Shown in pieces: positions 35,193 to 48,357 of a stretch of 64,000 nt of DNA. The number at the start of each line of letters is the position of its first letter. Position 1 is the stretch's first letter. The translations under genes were made by a program, and so were the position numbers. Under the pieces are notes generated by a model that searched no databases, was not told where the DNA came from, and saw only the letters and a program-made list of their open reading frames with translations. The stretch is from Hofstenia miamia (lineage: Eukaryota > Xenacoelomorpha > Acoela > Hofsteniidae), in NCBI GenBank assembly GCA_900660155.1, contig CABFPE010000233.1:425418-489417 (forward strand), in the 5' to 3' direction.

Positions 35193-37320
35193 CATCCTCC
35201 TCAGCTTGCATTGTTTTTAGCACAGCTCACTCTCCATGTACCAGAGTGTCTGCTTTTCATATTATCAATTCTGCTTGCTGGTCTTCCCATTTTGTCATCT
35301 CAAATTCTGGCTGTTTTGACATTTTTAGCACTGCCTCTATTTCCATTGTTACTTTATTTGCATATTTCAGGAACTTTGCTTCTCTAATGTTCTCTGATAT
35401 TGGTGTTATTTCTCTTAGTTCATTGATCTTCTTTGAAAATATCTCATAGTATTTTTGGTACAGTTGTATTCCTTTCAGCCCAATCATTAAAGTCATCTGA
35501 GTGTCAGCTTGGCTTGTGTGGGCTAGCTCTTCTCTTATTGCTGTCTATGGGTAGAAAAATGTGAGCACTTCTTAAGCTTCTCATGTTTGCCACATCTTTG
35601 TAAAAGAAGCTGATATCTCTACACTTTTGGTGACAGCCTAGTATTGATCTTTCTTCTCTCAGATGTCCAACCATACTATATCATTCACTCCCAAAAATAG
35701 CATTATCACCCTTGGTATGAGACTCTCAATTTCATTTCATAGATCTTTCAATTTTATGTTTATTGGTTTACCTTGTGTGTATAGCTGATAAGGGGTTATC
35801 ATCCCTTCAATATACACTCTCAAGGGGTTATCATTTCTTAACATAATCTCCTTTGAATTTTAATATTCATCTTTTTCTACAATTGTTCTTGTCTTCTCTT
35901 TTGTGTTAACATATGATTTGTATTCATGCAAAAAGGTTTTTGCAACTTTTACTTCTTTTGGAAATCTCCATCTCAGTAGTATCATTGGTATGGATATTGT
36001 TTCTGGTAGCATTTATATCAAGTTTTTCCTGGTTGTTATCTATGGTTGATTTTCAAGTTGTCTTAGTCATGTTTCTGATGTTGTCCTACATATATTTTTT
36101 CAATGGTTCCTCAAATATTGATATCTCACTTGGGCATATTCCTGCTTTGTTTGCCATGTCTATGATTGATGTTTTTCCCATTGGGCTTTTGTTCATTATT
36201 ATATGACTACTACTATTTGCATTGGTTTTTGTGTCTTGTCTAGTGATTACATTTTTTCAATGTGGCCTTTGAGGAGCCAATTCTTTGTTTGTGTGTTATT
36301 TTGTGTCTCATGTGCCTTGAGATTGGTAGTTTCACTTCCTTGTCTTCCATTATGAATATCACCAGCAGCCATGCTGTTGTTCTGTACCTAATTTCCAGGG
36401 CTTTCTTTTTCTTGAATATTAGGTGTCTATTTTTATTATTGGCCACTCTTCTTCTGTCTTTTTCTGCAATTTCATGTTTTCCCAAATCTTTTGGATTTGT
36501 CATATATGTCCCTGTCTCTGTGCCAGGCTACATTTAATAAAGAGTGTGTTTGCTTTCTCAATGCCTTCTTTATCCAACATTAGTTCTACTGTTTTGGATT
36601 GTATAGATCAATCATGATACATGGGTCCACCATTATCCTGTAGATCTGTGCCCAGTAGTCCACTTGTAAGTCAAATCTTATTAATTCTGAAATTGTTGTA
36701 TCTATTAGTGTTTTCTCCCAGGGGAACATATTCTCTGTACACATGCAAGTGTCTAGCAGATGTCTGGGGATATCTTCTATTGTTGATCTTGTTATGTACA
36801 ACTTGGACTTTTTGTACTTTTGCCATCCTTAGCATTTGATCTATATGTTTTTCAAGATTTTTATTGTACTTTTTCTCTTTTAACACATATAAATTGTTAG
36901 ATTATCTTTATCCATGTTTATCTCCAGGATTTCTGCTATCTGATCTTTGTATGCCATCATGCTCTGTGTTGTGTTGTCAAATATTATATGCACTGTGCTT
37001 CACATATATGGCCTTCCAAATGTTTTGTTCATATCTCTCAGATAGCTAATTATTATGTTCACTTTTGGTCTATTATTTGCATCTAGCACTAATGGTAGAT
37101 TTCTTCCTTCTGTTGTTGCCACTTTTCATATTTGAGTTTTTGTTTCTGGTGATAGTTTTTTGAATGAGTTATATCTTATTTTGGTAGTTCCAATAAAGTA
37201 GGGATGCAATGTTTCTCCATCAATTTTAGACATACATTTCTCTCTCTCCTTTGACTGTACTGTTCACTCTGAGGTATTTCTGAGGAGGCATGTAGCTGTG
37301 TCATCCTTAAGGGTATTCTG
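35193..37320 (-). pseudogene. Extra region downstream of integrase, minus copy
   Basis: Homologous to 48358-51640 and to 27937-30950: for example VDQMLRMAKVQKV-like wording near 36830 and LRMTQLHA near 37290. Mainly helical, charged sequence, and no domain I recognise. It stands where envelope genes stand in errantiviruses, but I see no clear signal peptide, furin site or membrane anchor. Fossil, many breaks. Confidence 0.55.
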
Positions 37321-40300
37321 CTGGTGCTCACTTCACAGCCCATTGGCTGTACTATCTCTGCTGTTATATTTTTCATTGGGATTATCCTTGTGTATTTGGT
37401 AAAATTGTCTATCATTACCAGCAGATGTTGGTAACCCTCTTTGTCTTTAGACAGCATCTCCAGGTCAATGTGGATTATTTCATTTGGTTGTGTTACAATG
37501 ATTTTTTCCAGTGTTGCCTTCTGTGTTGGGAAGTGCTGTTTATTGTTTAATAAGCATGTGGCACATTTGTTGATTATATCCTCTGTAACTTTCTTACTGC
37601 CATTGTAATGAATCTTGCATTAAAAGTTTTTTCTGTTTATGTTATTCCCAGGTGACCTTTTTCATGTAATTTCTGTATCAACTCTCTTTTGAAACAATTG
37701 GGGATTGTGATCCTGTTATTCTGGCCTTCTATGTATAGTAGTCTGTTTTTGTTGATTCTCCATTTATAGTGCTCATAACAGTTTGTTGTTAGCATTGACA
37801 GTGTTGTTCAGGGTTCTTTTATCTTCTTGATGATCTTGCTAAGGATCACATTGTCTCTCTGCTTTTCTACTATCTCTTGTTTGGATATTTCCTCTCTCAT
37901 CAATATTGGTGATACTGCTTGCCCCTTCTTGTCCACATTTATCTCAGGCAATCCCTCATACTCTGTGTGTGGTAGGAACTGAAACTGCTTTTTCTCCCCA
38001 TCTATTTTTATTGCATCTCTTTGGTATTCTGGTAGTGATGTTCAAAAATCTGCATTATTGTGTAAAGTCACTTTCTGGTGTTCAATTGAGAATGTGAACT
38101 CATTTAAGTATTCAATCCATCTTGATACTATTCCAGACTTATCTCCTGAAAACTTTTTCAACCAGGCTTGTCCACTATTATCTGTGCATACTCTAAATTC
38201 TCTGCCAATCAGAAAATGCCTGAATTTTTGGATACTTTCAATAAGTGCCAACATTTACAACTTGGTAGATCCATAGTTTTCCTTGCTTGGCTTTAGTTTC
38301 CAGCTGAAGAACTGTATGGGAACCCCTTTTCCATTTTTTACTTGTCCCAGTGTTGCTCTGATTGCTACCTTACTTGATTTGCAGTCTAAGATGAATTGCT
38401 CATTGTAGCCTGGCATATTCAGCAATGGCAATTTAGCTAGTTCTTCTTTGATGTTATCTAGCTCTTCCTGTTCTTGCCATGTCCATATGAATGGCAATGC
38501 ATTGTCTTTCATGCATATTCTGCCCTTCTCAATTGTTCTTCCTAAGAATATGATTTTCTCTTTCAGTATGTTGCACTTGTTTCTCTTAATGTAGAGTCCT
38601 GTTTTCTCCAATATTGTCAAAGTCCTTTCCAATTTTTCTAATTGCTCTTGTATCATGTTACTTGTCACTATTATGTTGCCTATGCATGCGTCAACTCCAT
38701 CTTCCATTCTGTGTGTCTTGTTCTTCAGCACTTTTGTGATGTATCTTTGAAAGGTTGCCAGCACATTACTGTAGCATCATTGAAATAAATCAACTGCTAA
38801 TGCCAAATCAACAAGAGAATAAGAGAAGAATGAGGATTAGAAATATTATAAGATTGTAAAATCAGTTAGATTAATTTGTATTATGCAACCAAGTAAAAAT
38901 AAGTGTCAACTATAAGAGATTAGTATCTGTTGATAACAATACTTTTGGCAAAATGAAAGGTGCAAAATCACTTCCATTATTTTTATCCACCATATTGGCA
39001 GACAAAGAGTTCAAATTTGAAATCAACATGTACTTTTCCAAAATCACTATAAATAGATACAAAACTTTGTAAGCAATTGATAAAGAATTTTATTTGGAAT
39101 TCTTACATTGTTCTCATGATATGGTCTGATTATTTAATACAATGTCAAGCTAAATGAGTTGTGTTTAGTAGTGGTCTGGATCCATCACAAGATTGATTCT
39201 AGGGTCTTTGTGCCAGATCATGAAAGTGCACTTGTGTTAGGTATAGGGGTTTTCTCTTGATTAGTTGACTATCAATCATTTAGTACATGTAATAAAAATA
39301 ATAGATTCAAAATAGGGTTGGATGACTGAAACCTAGGGATTATATCTATACAGTTTTTAGATCCAAATTATTGACTATAATGTGACTGATAAAGTGACTG
39401 AGCATGTACTAATTAGTAAATGTAGGTTAAGAAGCTGCCAATTATTAGACTAGTTATTAAAGCCAGTATATTTTGGTGATGGCTATACATAATTTTGATA
39501 AGGCAGCTAGTAACAAGTCAGGTTGCATATTCATGAAACACTTTTACAAAGTAGAGACTAAGTTGAATTGTGTCTTGTCTTGAGTATACACTGAGCTAGG
39601 ATAGGGTACACATAAGTTATATCACTGAGCTGAGAAGTGGAATTCAAACAAATGGAACATTGATGGACTGGTCAAACTGGATGTGGAGATCAGCTTTGAG
39701 AAGATGCCCATTATCAATCATTGGAGAAAATGCTGTATGGCTTTGTCGCCTAAATAGTGAATATTTTCATCTAGCTATGTTATGTTAACAGAAATATACA
39801 AAAGCTAAGCAGTATCTAGTTAGTAAATTCCTACCTGCAAATATACAACCAATGTTATAGAGTAACAAAGGATGAACAGTAATAATGCCTGGTAGAGGAT
39901 GTTATATTACATTATCCAAATTCCATGTATATCCATTCATACACTTCATATGGTGTTATAAATGCTGTTTTTCAATATTATCTTCTTCCATCTTCATCTG
40001 CAAGTATGTTTTGCATAAATCTATTGTTGTAAAGTACTTGTGCTTACTTGCCTCATATAGTGTGTCCTCTATCTGTGGAAGAGGGTATCAGTCTATCTTT
40101 ATTATCTTGTTCAGCTTGTGGAAGTCTATGCACAAGCAATACTTATCTCATTGCTTTATGAATACTGTTGGTGATGCATATGGGCTTTCACTTGGGTGAA
40201 TAATCTTGTTATTGATTAATATATCTAAAATACAGTTGCATTTGTCTTTCATTGGCTGTGGTACTCTTCTGACTGACAGCTGTATTGGTTTGTCCATTGT

Positions 40301-40560
40301 TGCAACTATTTTGTGCTTTTCACCTATTGCTTGTCCCATGCTTATTTCTCTGTAACTGAATATTCATTTGTGTTTTTCCAGCATCTTTCTTAATTTGAAA
40401 CCTAATTTCATTGCACACTTTTCTGTAATTATTGCAGTTGCTGCTCTGGTATTGATTGTTGCTTTTTTCTCATCACACCATTAATCATTATCATTATCAT
40501 ATTTATGTTATCCAGATTTGTCAAGATCATTATAGGTGTGGTTTTTATGAGTCGGTGCTC
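37320..40560 (-). pseudogene. pol region of the minus Gypsy copy
   Basis: Integrase wording GYQHLLVMIDNFTKYTRIIP at about 37440-37370; RNase H wording FRHFLIGREFRVCTDNSGQA near 38210; RT thumb region LEKLERTLTILEKTGLYIKR near 38620; RT entry SVRRVPQPMKDKCNCILDIL with SESPYASPTVFIKQ at about 40280-40150. The solo LTR 38770-39906 splits RT. Fossil, many breaks. Confidence 0.8.
38770..39906 (-). mobile_element. Solo LTR inserted in the RT of the minus Gypsy copy
   Basis: 1137 bp, with ends TGTAGCATC and GATGTTATA on the plus strand, flanked by TTAC on both sides (38766-38769 and 39907-39910), a 4-bp target duplication. It is the same LTR family as its host element, so the family was still moving after this copy inserted. 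The internal part was lost by LTR-LTR recombination. Confidence 0.88.
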
Positions 40561-40563
40561 TAG

Positions 40564-42450
40564 CTAGTTTTCTGACTCTTTGCTGGTCTTTGATGCTTCA
40601 TTAATTTCATTCTCTGACTCTATCAGATCCTCATCCTCATAAGCCTTTTCACCTCTGATTATGTTTATCTGTTTGGTGCAATCAGGTTTCTTGTGGCCTT
40701 TTTGTCCACAACTGTAGCATTTAACATCTTTTTCTCTGACTTTCCTAGTCTTCCCATCCTTTCCTTTGATTTTTATGATTTTTTCACTGTATGGTTTAGC
40801 TGGAGGGTCATGGTTGTTAATTACTTCTCCATGTTGTTGTCTCCCTATGCCAGGCAGCTTTCTTGTAGATCCATGCATTATTTTCAATTTTTGCTTGAAT
40901 ATCAACTGCTTTACAGATCATCTTCTCTAATTTATTGTCCACATCACATTTAATCTCAAATTGTGTCCTGATGCTCTCTGTCATTTCTTTAAATATATGT
41001 AAAACAGATTGTACTTTGAGTATCTGCTCTCTCTTGAGCTTAGCATCACTAATTGCTTGACCTGTTGAATGTAGTTCCATATATTGCTGCACTTTTTCAT
41101 TTTGGTACATTTAGAATAATTTGGTACTGATTCTTAAAACTTTTGTTTTCATAGTAGTCTATGAAATCACCTATCAATAGTTCATAGTTTTGTGTCTGTA
41201 TCCAGTAGCAAATAATGCTGGTAAGCTGATCCCATGAGATGTAGGGGGAGTCTTGCTGCTGCTTGCTGGCTTACTTTTCTTTCAGCCATGGTGATCTCAA
41301 ACATCTGCAGGCTTTCAACAAATGTTGGGTTGTATCCATCTACCCCCTGTTGAATTCTGGTAGCATTTCCTTGCAGGGTATGGTGCCACTGGTTATGTTT
41401 CATAGTAGTATAAAGGCCTTTGTATCTCAGATTGTTGTGGCTTTTAATTGTATTCTCATCTTGTAGTTGGGTGGTTACTGCTCTCATAATTTTGTTTATG
41501 AGTTTCTGCTTGTCTCCATCCATTCCTTCATCCAGTTCTTCATATCTTGTTCTTCTGTTCAATGTCATGGGTGGTGCTTGCAACTCATTCTCTTTCACTG
41601 TTCAAAATTCTATTTTATGGCTCTGTAAATTTCCTTGATTTTCCTTTTTGATCAGTTGTATTAGTCTTAGTTTATTGCTTAGTTGTTTGAGCTCTTCTGA
41701 TTGTATGTAGCTGTCTTGTATCAACTGTCTGTTCTCTCTTTCCAATCACTGATTTTGTTCCAGAGATATCTTATTGGATTCTGATAATTGTTGGGTGAGT
41801 ATTTTAATTTCATTTTGGAACAGCTCACTCTTTATTTCTAGTCTCATTTCCATGCCTGCCCTAATTTTGTTTAGAATGCCCTCACTCTGTTGCTCCATTT
41901 GTTTGAATTTGTCAGTTAATTGTTCTATTTCACTTCTTAAGAGTGTTTTTCTTTCCTGGCTTCTTTTCAAAATTTCTACTATTTCTTGGGGGCTTGACTC
42001 AGGGGGTGAATGTAGTGACTATAACTCTGTAGCAGGAGATGAATCTGTGTCTATGGAATATGATGCTGAGCATGTAGCTCTAGGAGTTACTATCCTGGGT
42101 GCTGTTTTCTTGGTGCTGCCTTTTTTCCTTTAGTCATTTTATCATCTGGTTTGTAGTGGTGCCCCTTCTTTGTCATGATTCTAGGCTCTTGTTAGAGTGC
42201 ATTATGTTAGGTGTGGGTTAATCTCTCTATTGACTATTGACTTCTGATGTTATTGTCATGGTGCTTGTAGTTCCACTTTTACTTGTAGGTAATGTTGGAG
42301 TGTCTGAGTTGCTCCACTGAATGTTTCCTTGGTGCCTTCCATTGTAGAAGATGTTCTTTGTGTTCTGTGACAAAGCAACTGTCTTGCCTCTTGTAGGTAA
42401 AAGAAATTCTTTCCAATTTGCCTGTTCTTTTTTAGCTGTCACAGTTGCCA
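40564..42450 (-). pseudogene. gag region of the minus Gypsy copy
   Basis: Capsid-like wording GVDGYNPTFVESLQMFEITM near 41330 and a single zinc knuckle CYSCGQKGHKKPDC at about 40720-40680, followed by an acidic tail. A coiled-coil-like stretch with many Gln and Glu lies near 41970-41750. In Ty3/Gypsy elements gag forms the particle and binds RNA. Fossil with several breaks. Confidence 0.8.
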
Positions 42451-42598
42451 TGTAACATCCTCTACCAGGCATTGTCACTGTTACTTTATAACTTTAGCAG
42501 TGTACTTGTGGGTACAGTTGTACTATTTTGATACTGCTTAACTTCCACTTAGTTCTATTAACTTTAATTAACAAACATAACTATAATCACTATTTAGC
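42451..42598 (-). repeat. 5' LTR remnant of the minus Gypsy copy
   Basis: On the minus strand it ends GGTAGAGGATGTTACA and is followed by TGGCAACTGTGAC, a TGG-starting stretch in the place of a primer binding site. Only about 148 bp remain. Confidence 0.7.
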
Positions 42599-42705
42599 AC
42601 TGAGCTAGGATAAGGTACAATTAAGTTATATCAATGAGCTGAGAAGTGGAACTCAACCAAATGGATCATCAGCAAGTAAGTGATACTGTATGTGGAGATC
42701 TGCCT
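42599..42705 (+). repeat. LTR remnant at the start of the plus Gypsy copy
   Basis: ACTGAGCTAGGATAAGGTAC and TGAGCTGAGAAGTGGAACTC match the inner part of the solo LTR at 39590-39650. It passes directly into gag without the LTR end, so this is a rearranged junction. Confidence 0.7.
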
Positions 42706-43440
42706 TGGGCAATTAAAAATCACAACAAACCAAAATACAAAAGGTCAATACTACCATGGAATACAACCAATGACGCCATGCCCTGTAAAGCAATGCTACC
42801 AATATTTAATGGGAGGGTAGATGGATATAATCCAACATTTGTTGAGTGGCTGCAAATGTTCAAAATCACGATGGCAGAAAGAAAAGTGAGCCAGCAAGCA
42901 GCAGCAGAAGCAAGACTACCATTGTACCTGATGGGAACAGCATTCCAACACTATTTATTGCTGGATATGGAAATGAAAAGGAACTACAAACTGCTTATAT
43001 GTGACTTCATAGAGTATTATGAAAATAAAAGTTTCAAGAACCAGTCCCAAATAATCTTAAATGCTACTAAGATGAAGAAAACTGATGATATATGAAACTA
43101 CATTTAACAAGTTGAATGATTGGTAATGCTGAGTTCAAGAGAAAACAGATATTTCAAATATTATCTATTTTCACATATATGCAAAGGAATGCCAGAGAGT
43201 ATCAGAATACAGTTTGAAATTAAGTATGATGTGGATGACAAACTGGAAAAGATGATTTGGAAAGTGGTTGACATACAAGTGATGATTGAAAATAATGCAT
43301 GAATCTACAAGAAAGCTGCCTGGCACAGAGAAACACCAACATAGAGATACAACCTGAAATCATGACCTCTGAGCAAGCCTTATAATGAAAGTAAGCCAGA
43401 AGAGAAAATCATAAAAATTAACAGAAAAATTGGAAAGACT
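42706..43440 (+). pseudogene. gag region of the plus Gypsy copy
   Basis: GRVDGYNPTFVEWLQMFKIT matches the minus-copy gag. Fossil. Confidence 0.75.
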
Positions 43441-45800
43441 AGAAAAGTGAAAAACATGGCATTCAAGCAATCACTGGTGGTGGTGAATACTCACAACAAT
43501 TGGTTACCATATGAGGCTATATTGGATGATGACATTCTGACAAAAAATGGATGTGTTATAAACTATGCAAACAGAACTATAAAATTGAAGGAGGAAGAAT
43601 TCAAAATGAAAGAGAAGCAAGGAAGACACAAAATGATCACATTTGAATTGCAGGAAGATATTCATTTACAGCTGCATCAATGGAAGATGCATACAATAGA
43701 GACAGAAGACCCAATAACAACCAACATAATGCTATATGATAATAAAGGGATTAATACAAAGAGAGTATCAATGCTGTCTAGTGTGTGCACAGTTAATAAT
43801 GGAAAGGGGAGAATACCAATCCTCAATGCAACAAATTGAAATGTTAATCTAAAGGAATATCAAGTAAGGATATATGGAAAATACATCAAATCCAACATCA
43901 GACTCATTTAGAAGGCAATAGAGGACAATGATGGGGTGAGTAATTTGCAGTCAAGGAGATAAATATTGCCTATGCATAGACTTCTGCAAACTGAACAAGG
44001 TAATGAAAAAAGACTCATATCCCCTTCCACACATAGAGGACATGCTTTATGAGGCAAGCAAGCAAAGGTATTTCACAATGCTAGATTTATGTAAAGCATA
44101 CTGCAAGTGAAGATGGAAAAAGACTATATTGAGAAAACAGCATTCATAATGCCATACAGGTTGTACTAATGGATATGTAAGGCATTCAGATTATGCAATG
44201 CACCAGCAACCTTTCAAAGATACTTCACAAAAGTGCTGAAGAACAGAATATACAGAATGGAAGACAGAGTTGATGCATACATAGATGATATAATAGTAAT
44301 GAGCAACACAATCCAAGAACACCTTGAAAAACTAGAAAGAACTCTGACAATATTAGAGAAGGTAGGACTCTGCATTAATGGAAACAAGTGTGATATTGTA
44401 AAGGAGAAAATAGTATTCTTGGGAAGTACAATTGAGAAAGGCAGGATATGTATGAAAGATAACACAAGGGAAATTATCTGGAAAAAACCTAACAACAAGA
44501 ATTACATACAGAGAATAATGAGATTCTTCAACTACTATGACACCTTCATTCTGAATATCACCAGTAAAACAGCAAAGATGACCAAGTTAATGAGAAAGTC
44601 AGGACCATTTGTATTTACATGGCAAGAACAAGAGGAAATAGATAACATCAAAGAAGAACTATCTNTATTCACTTTTTAGGTGATGAACCAAAGCAGTAAC
44701 CTCTGCATTGATCTTTCAGTGGGCATCTGCCTGAAGTGGATCTCCACATCCAATTTCACCATTCCTTCCAATGCTTGTGTGCCACTTCTCAGCTCAATCA
44801 AGATAGCTTATGTATACCCTACATTAGCTCGGTGCTTACTAAAGGCATGACACAACTCGACTTAATCTCTATTGTGTGAAAGTGTTGTATCTATTTGCAA
44901 CTGGAAACTGTCACTAGTTGTTCATTCAATATTACATGTAGCCATTACCAAAATATATTGGCTTTATTAAATAAACAAATATTGAACAACTTCCTAACTT
45001 ACATTTACAATTACTACATGTAAGGTCATTATCAGNAACCTAACAACAAGAATTACATACAGAGAATAATGAGATTCTTCAACTACTATGACACCTTCAT
45101 TCTGAATATCACCAGTAAAACAGCAAAGATGACCAAGTTAATGAGAAAGTCAGGACCATTTGTATTTACATGGCAAGAACAAGAGGAAATAGATAACATC
45201 AAAGAAGAACTATCTAAATTGCCATTGCTGAATATGCCAGACTACAATGAGCAATTCATCTTAGATGGCAAATCAAGTAAGGTAGCAATCAGAGCAACAC
45301 AGGGACAAGTAAAAAATAGAAAAGAGGTTCCCATACAGTTCTTCAGCTGGAAACTAAAGCCAAGCAAGGAAAACCATCTCTAAACATGTTGGACTACAAT
45401 GAGCAGTTTATACTAGACAGAGATGCAAGCAAAGTGGTGATTGGAGCTACACTGGGACAAATGAAAAATGGAAAGGAGGTCCCCATACAGTTTTTTAGTC
45501 AAAAATTAAAATTAATGAGGATCCACAAAAGTGGAAATGCTGGTTGAGAGCATCAAAAAATTTAGGCATTTCTTGTTTGGCAGAGAATTTAGAGTATTCA
45601 TGGACAACAGCAGATTAGTCTGGCAAAAGAAGTTCTTAGGAGATAAGTCTGGAATAGTGTTGGATGGATTGAATATCTTAATGAATTTACATTTTCAATT
45701 GAACATCAGAAAGGTTTCCTACACAACAATGGGGACTTTTGGATGTCACTACCAGAATACCAAAGAGATGCAGCAAAATTTGATGAAGAGAAAAAACAGT
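43440..45800 (+). pseudogene. Protease, RT and RNase H region of the plus Gypsy copy
   Basis: YIDDIIVMSNTIQEHLEKLE shows the RT catalytic YIDD block at about 44280; IMRFFNYYDTFILNITSKTA is the RT connection; FRHFLFGREFRVFMDNSRLV (about 45565) is RNase H. The block 44489-44664 appears again at 45038-45213 because of an assembly scar, not a biological duplication. Fossil. Confidence 0.8.
44665..45037. other. Assembly scar bounded by single N bases
   Basis: Single N bases at 44665 and 45037 enclose 371 bases identical, except for about one base, to 46616-46985 of the solo LTR. The sequence just before the first N (from 44489) is repeated after the second. This is what a wrong gap fill looks like. 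Confidence 0.85.
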
Positions 45801-46069
45801 TCCAATTCCTACTGCACACTGAGCATGAAGGACTGCCAGAAATAAATGTGGACAATAAGGGCCAAGCAGTCCTACCAATACTGATGAGAGAAGAAATATC
45901 TGAACAGGAAATAGTGGAAAAACAGGGTGACACAATCCTCAATGAGATCATAAAAAAGATAAGAGAACCCTGAACAATTCTGTCAAAACTAACTGCAAGC
46001 TACTACAAGTACTATAAGTGGAGAATCAATAAAAATGGGTTACTATACATAGAAGCCAACAACAATAGA

Positions 46070-48060
46070 ATCATGATGCACAATTATTTTAAGAGGGAGT
46101 TGATAAGAAAGATAGATGAAAGGGGCCACTTGGGAATCATACTGACAGAGAAAACCTTTAATGCAAGATTTATAATAGAAGACATAATCAAAAAGTGTGA
46201 TACTTGTCTACTACACAACAAGCAGCATTTTCTGACAGAGAGCACCCCTAGAAAAAATCATCACAGCACAACTGAATGAGATATTCCACATAGACCTGGA
46301 GATGCTGTCAAAAGATGAAGAGGGTTATCAACACTTACTGGTGATGGTCAACAAGTTTACAAAATATGCAAGAATGATCCCAATGAACAATATGACAGTA
46401 GAAACAACACTGGAAATAGTACACAAAAATGGATTTTATGATTTGGTCCAATGGAAACAATAATAACAGATAAGAGTGTAATATCCTCTACCAGGCTTTA
46501 TCACTGTTGATTCATTGTTACCTCATAACATTGACTGTGTTATTGTGGGTAAGGATTTACTAAATGTTACTGCTTGCTTAGTTTCTTCTATTACATTATG
46601 TAACCACAATTAACTATTCACTTTTTAGGTGATGAACCAAAGCAGTAACCTCTGCATTGATCTTTCAGTGGGCATCTGCCTGAAGTGGATCTCCACATCC
46701 AATTTCACCATTCCTTCCAATGCTTGTGTGCCACTTCTCAGCTCAATCAAGATAGCTTATGTATACCCTACATTAGCTTGGTGCTTACTAAAGGCATGAC
46801 ACAACTCGACTTAATCTCTATTGTGTGAAAGTGTTGTATCTATTTGCAACTGGAAACTGTCACTAGTTGTTCATTCAATATTACATGTAGCCATTACCAA
46901 AATATATTGGCTTTATTAAATAAACAAATATTGAACAACTTCCTAACTTACATTTACAATTACTACATGTAAGGTCATTATCAGTCAATTATAGGTCACT
47001 TAATTTGGATCTGAAAATGTATAAATATAATCCCTATGGTTTGGTTATCCAACCATTTGTTGAAAGTTAATTATGTAATACATGTAGTTGGAAATGCTAG
47101 TCAGCTAATCAAGAGAAAACCCCTATACCTAACTTAAGTGCACTTTCATGATCTGGCACAGAGACCCTTGAATCATTCCCTGTGATGGATCCAGACCACT
47201 ACTAAACACTGCTTGATTAGCTCAACATCGTATTAAATAATCAAACCATTAATAAGATGAAAATAATAAGAATTCTAAGTAAAATTCTTTATCAATGCTT
47301 ACAATAGTTTTAATTGTATTTATAGTAATTTGAAGAGAAGTACCTGTTGATTTAAATTTAAACGTCTGCCAAGATGGTGGCTAAAAATAATGTAAGTGAC
47401 AATTTGTTGAAAACGTTTTATTGACAGATACAATTATCTCTTTTTTGACACATGTTATTTTCTTGGTTGCAATATACAAAATCAAACTGAAATAATCACA
47501 CTTGATTTAATCATAATATTTTTAATCACTTCTTTTGCAATCTTAGTTCTTCTGCAATGTTTTGCAGCTTATTTCTGTTTTATTTTTTGGATGATGCTAC
47601 AAGAGTGGGCTATTCCAAGAAATGGCAAAGCTTCTGGAAATAGCAAGTGAACAAATGACAGCCTACCACCCACAGGCTAACAGAGCCATAGAAAGGCTCA
47701 ATTGAATGTTAATTAAGTTAATCAGAGTGGCAACATTAAGAATAGGATGAAACAAATAAAGAGAGGTCATTGAGAAGGCAGAGTATTACTACAATGCATT
47801 GGTATATTTGATGACAGGAATGACACTGTTCAAAGCAATGTTTGGAAGAGAAGCAGTGACACCACTATCAATGCAGTACACCAACTACAGTAAAAGTTTG
47901 GACAATAAGTATGTAAATCAACTAAGAAAGCAGATCATAGGGATCCATGAAACAATTTGTCACAACATAAAGAAGTTGGCTGTGAGACAACAATGCAATT
48001 ATAATAAAAAATCTATGGATACTCACATAAGGTAGGAGATAATGTATACATATTCACATC
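46070..48060 (+). pseudogene. Integrase region of the plus Gypsy copy, split by a solo LTR
   Basis: The HHCC finger stretch GHLGIILTEKTFNARFIIED with CDTCLLHNKQH lies at about 46110-46230, followed by LLVMVNKFTKYARMIPMN near 46340. After the solo LTR come the TAYHPQANRAIERLN-like core end (about 47660) and the C-terminal part up to 48060. Fossil. Confidence 0.8.
46477..47601 (-). mobile_element. Solo LTR inserted in the integrase of the plus Gypsy copy
   Basis: 1125 bp, plus-strand ends TGTAATATCC and GATGCTACA, flanked by AGAG on both sides (46473-46476 and 47602-47605). Like the other solo LTR it is oriented on the minus strand. The CCAAGATGGTGGC word is at about 47370. Confidence 0.88.
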
Positions 48061-48357
48061 AATAAAGCTCACAGACACACACTAAGTCTGGAAACTAAAA
48101 ACAGTATGCTCTGGACCTCATATGATAACACAAACACTACCAAATAATGAATATATATTAGGTAATGACAGATTATTACATTTTCAAAATCTAAAAAGAG
48201 CAATGGCAGACATTGAAGAGATGAAGATAGACAAATCACCAAGTTTAAAATAAGACAAACTAATGGCAATGAAATTATATGACATGTGTGATTTAGATAG
48301 CCTACCTGAAGAGGAATTTTCACAGCAGATATCAGAGAGGAAAATATAGGAGAAAGG

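Larger units (their letters stand above)
34235..42598 (-). mobile_element. Gypsy fossil, minus copy, nearly full length in parts
   Basis: Ty3/Gypsy element on the minus strand. From its 5' side: an LTR remnant (42451-42598), gag with a CCHC knuckle (about 42450-40564), protease/reverse transcriptase (about 40560-39911 and 38765-38430), RNase H (about 38430-37780), integrase (about 37700-37320), the family's extra downstream region (about 37320-35193) and the 3' LTR (34235-35192, truncated). A solo LTR sits inside RT. It is broken in many places (well over ten) and partly deleted between integrase and the extra region. Almost no CpG is left. Age: old. Confidence 0.8.

Noticed and set aside
35126-36886. 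Plus-strand hydrophobic frames resembling membrane proteins
   Set aside because: They are the reverse complement of A-rich Gypsy sequence read on the minus strand; the hydrophobic look comes from T-rich codons.
44489-45213. Tandem duplication of RT as a biological event
   Set aside because: Identical copies bounded by N bases with a piece of the nearby LTR between them point to the assembler.
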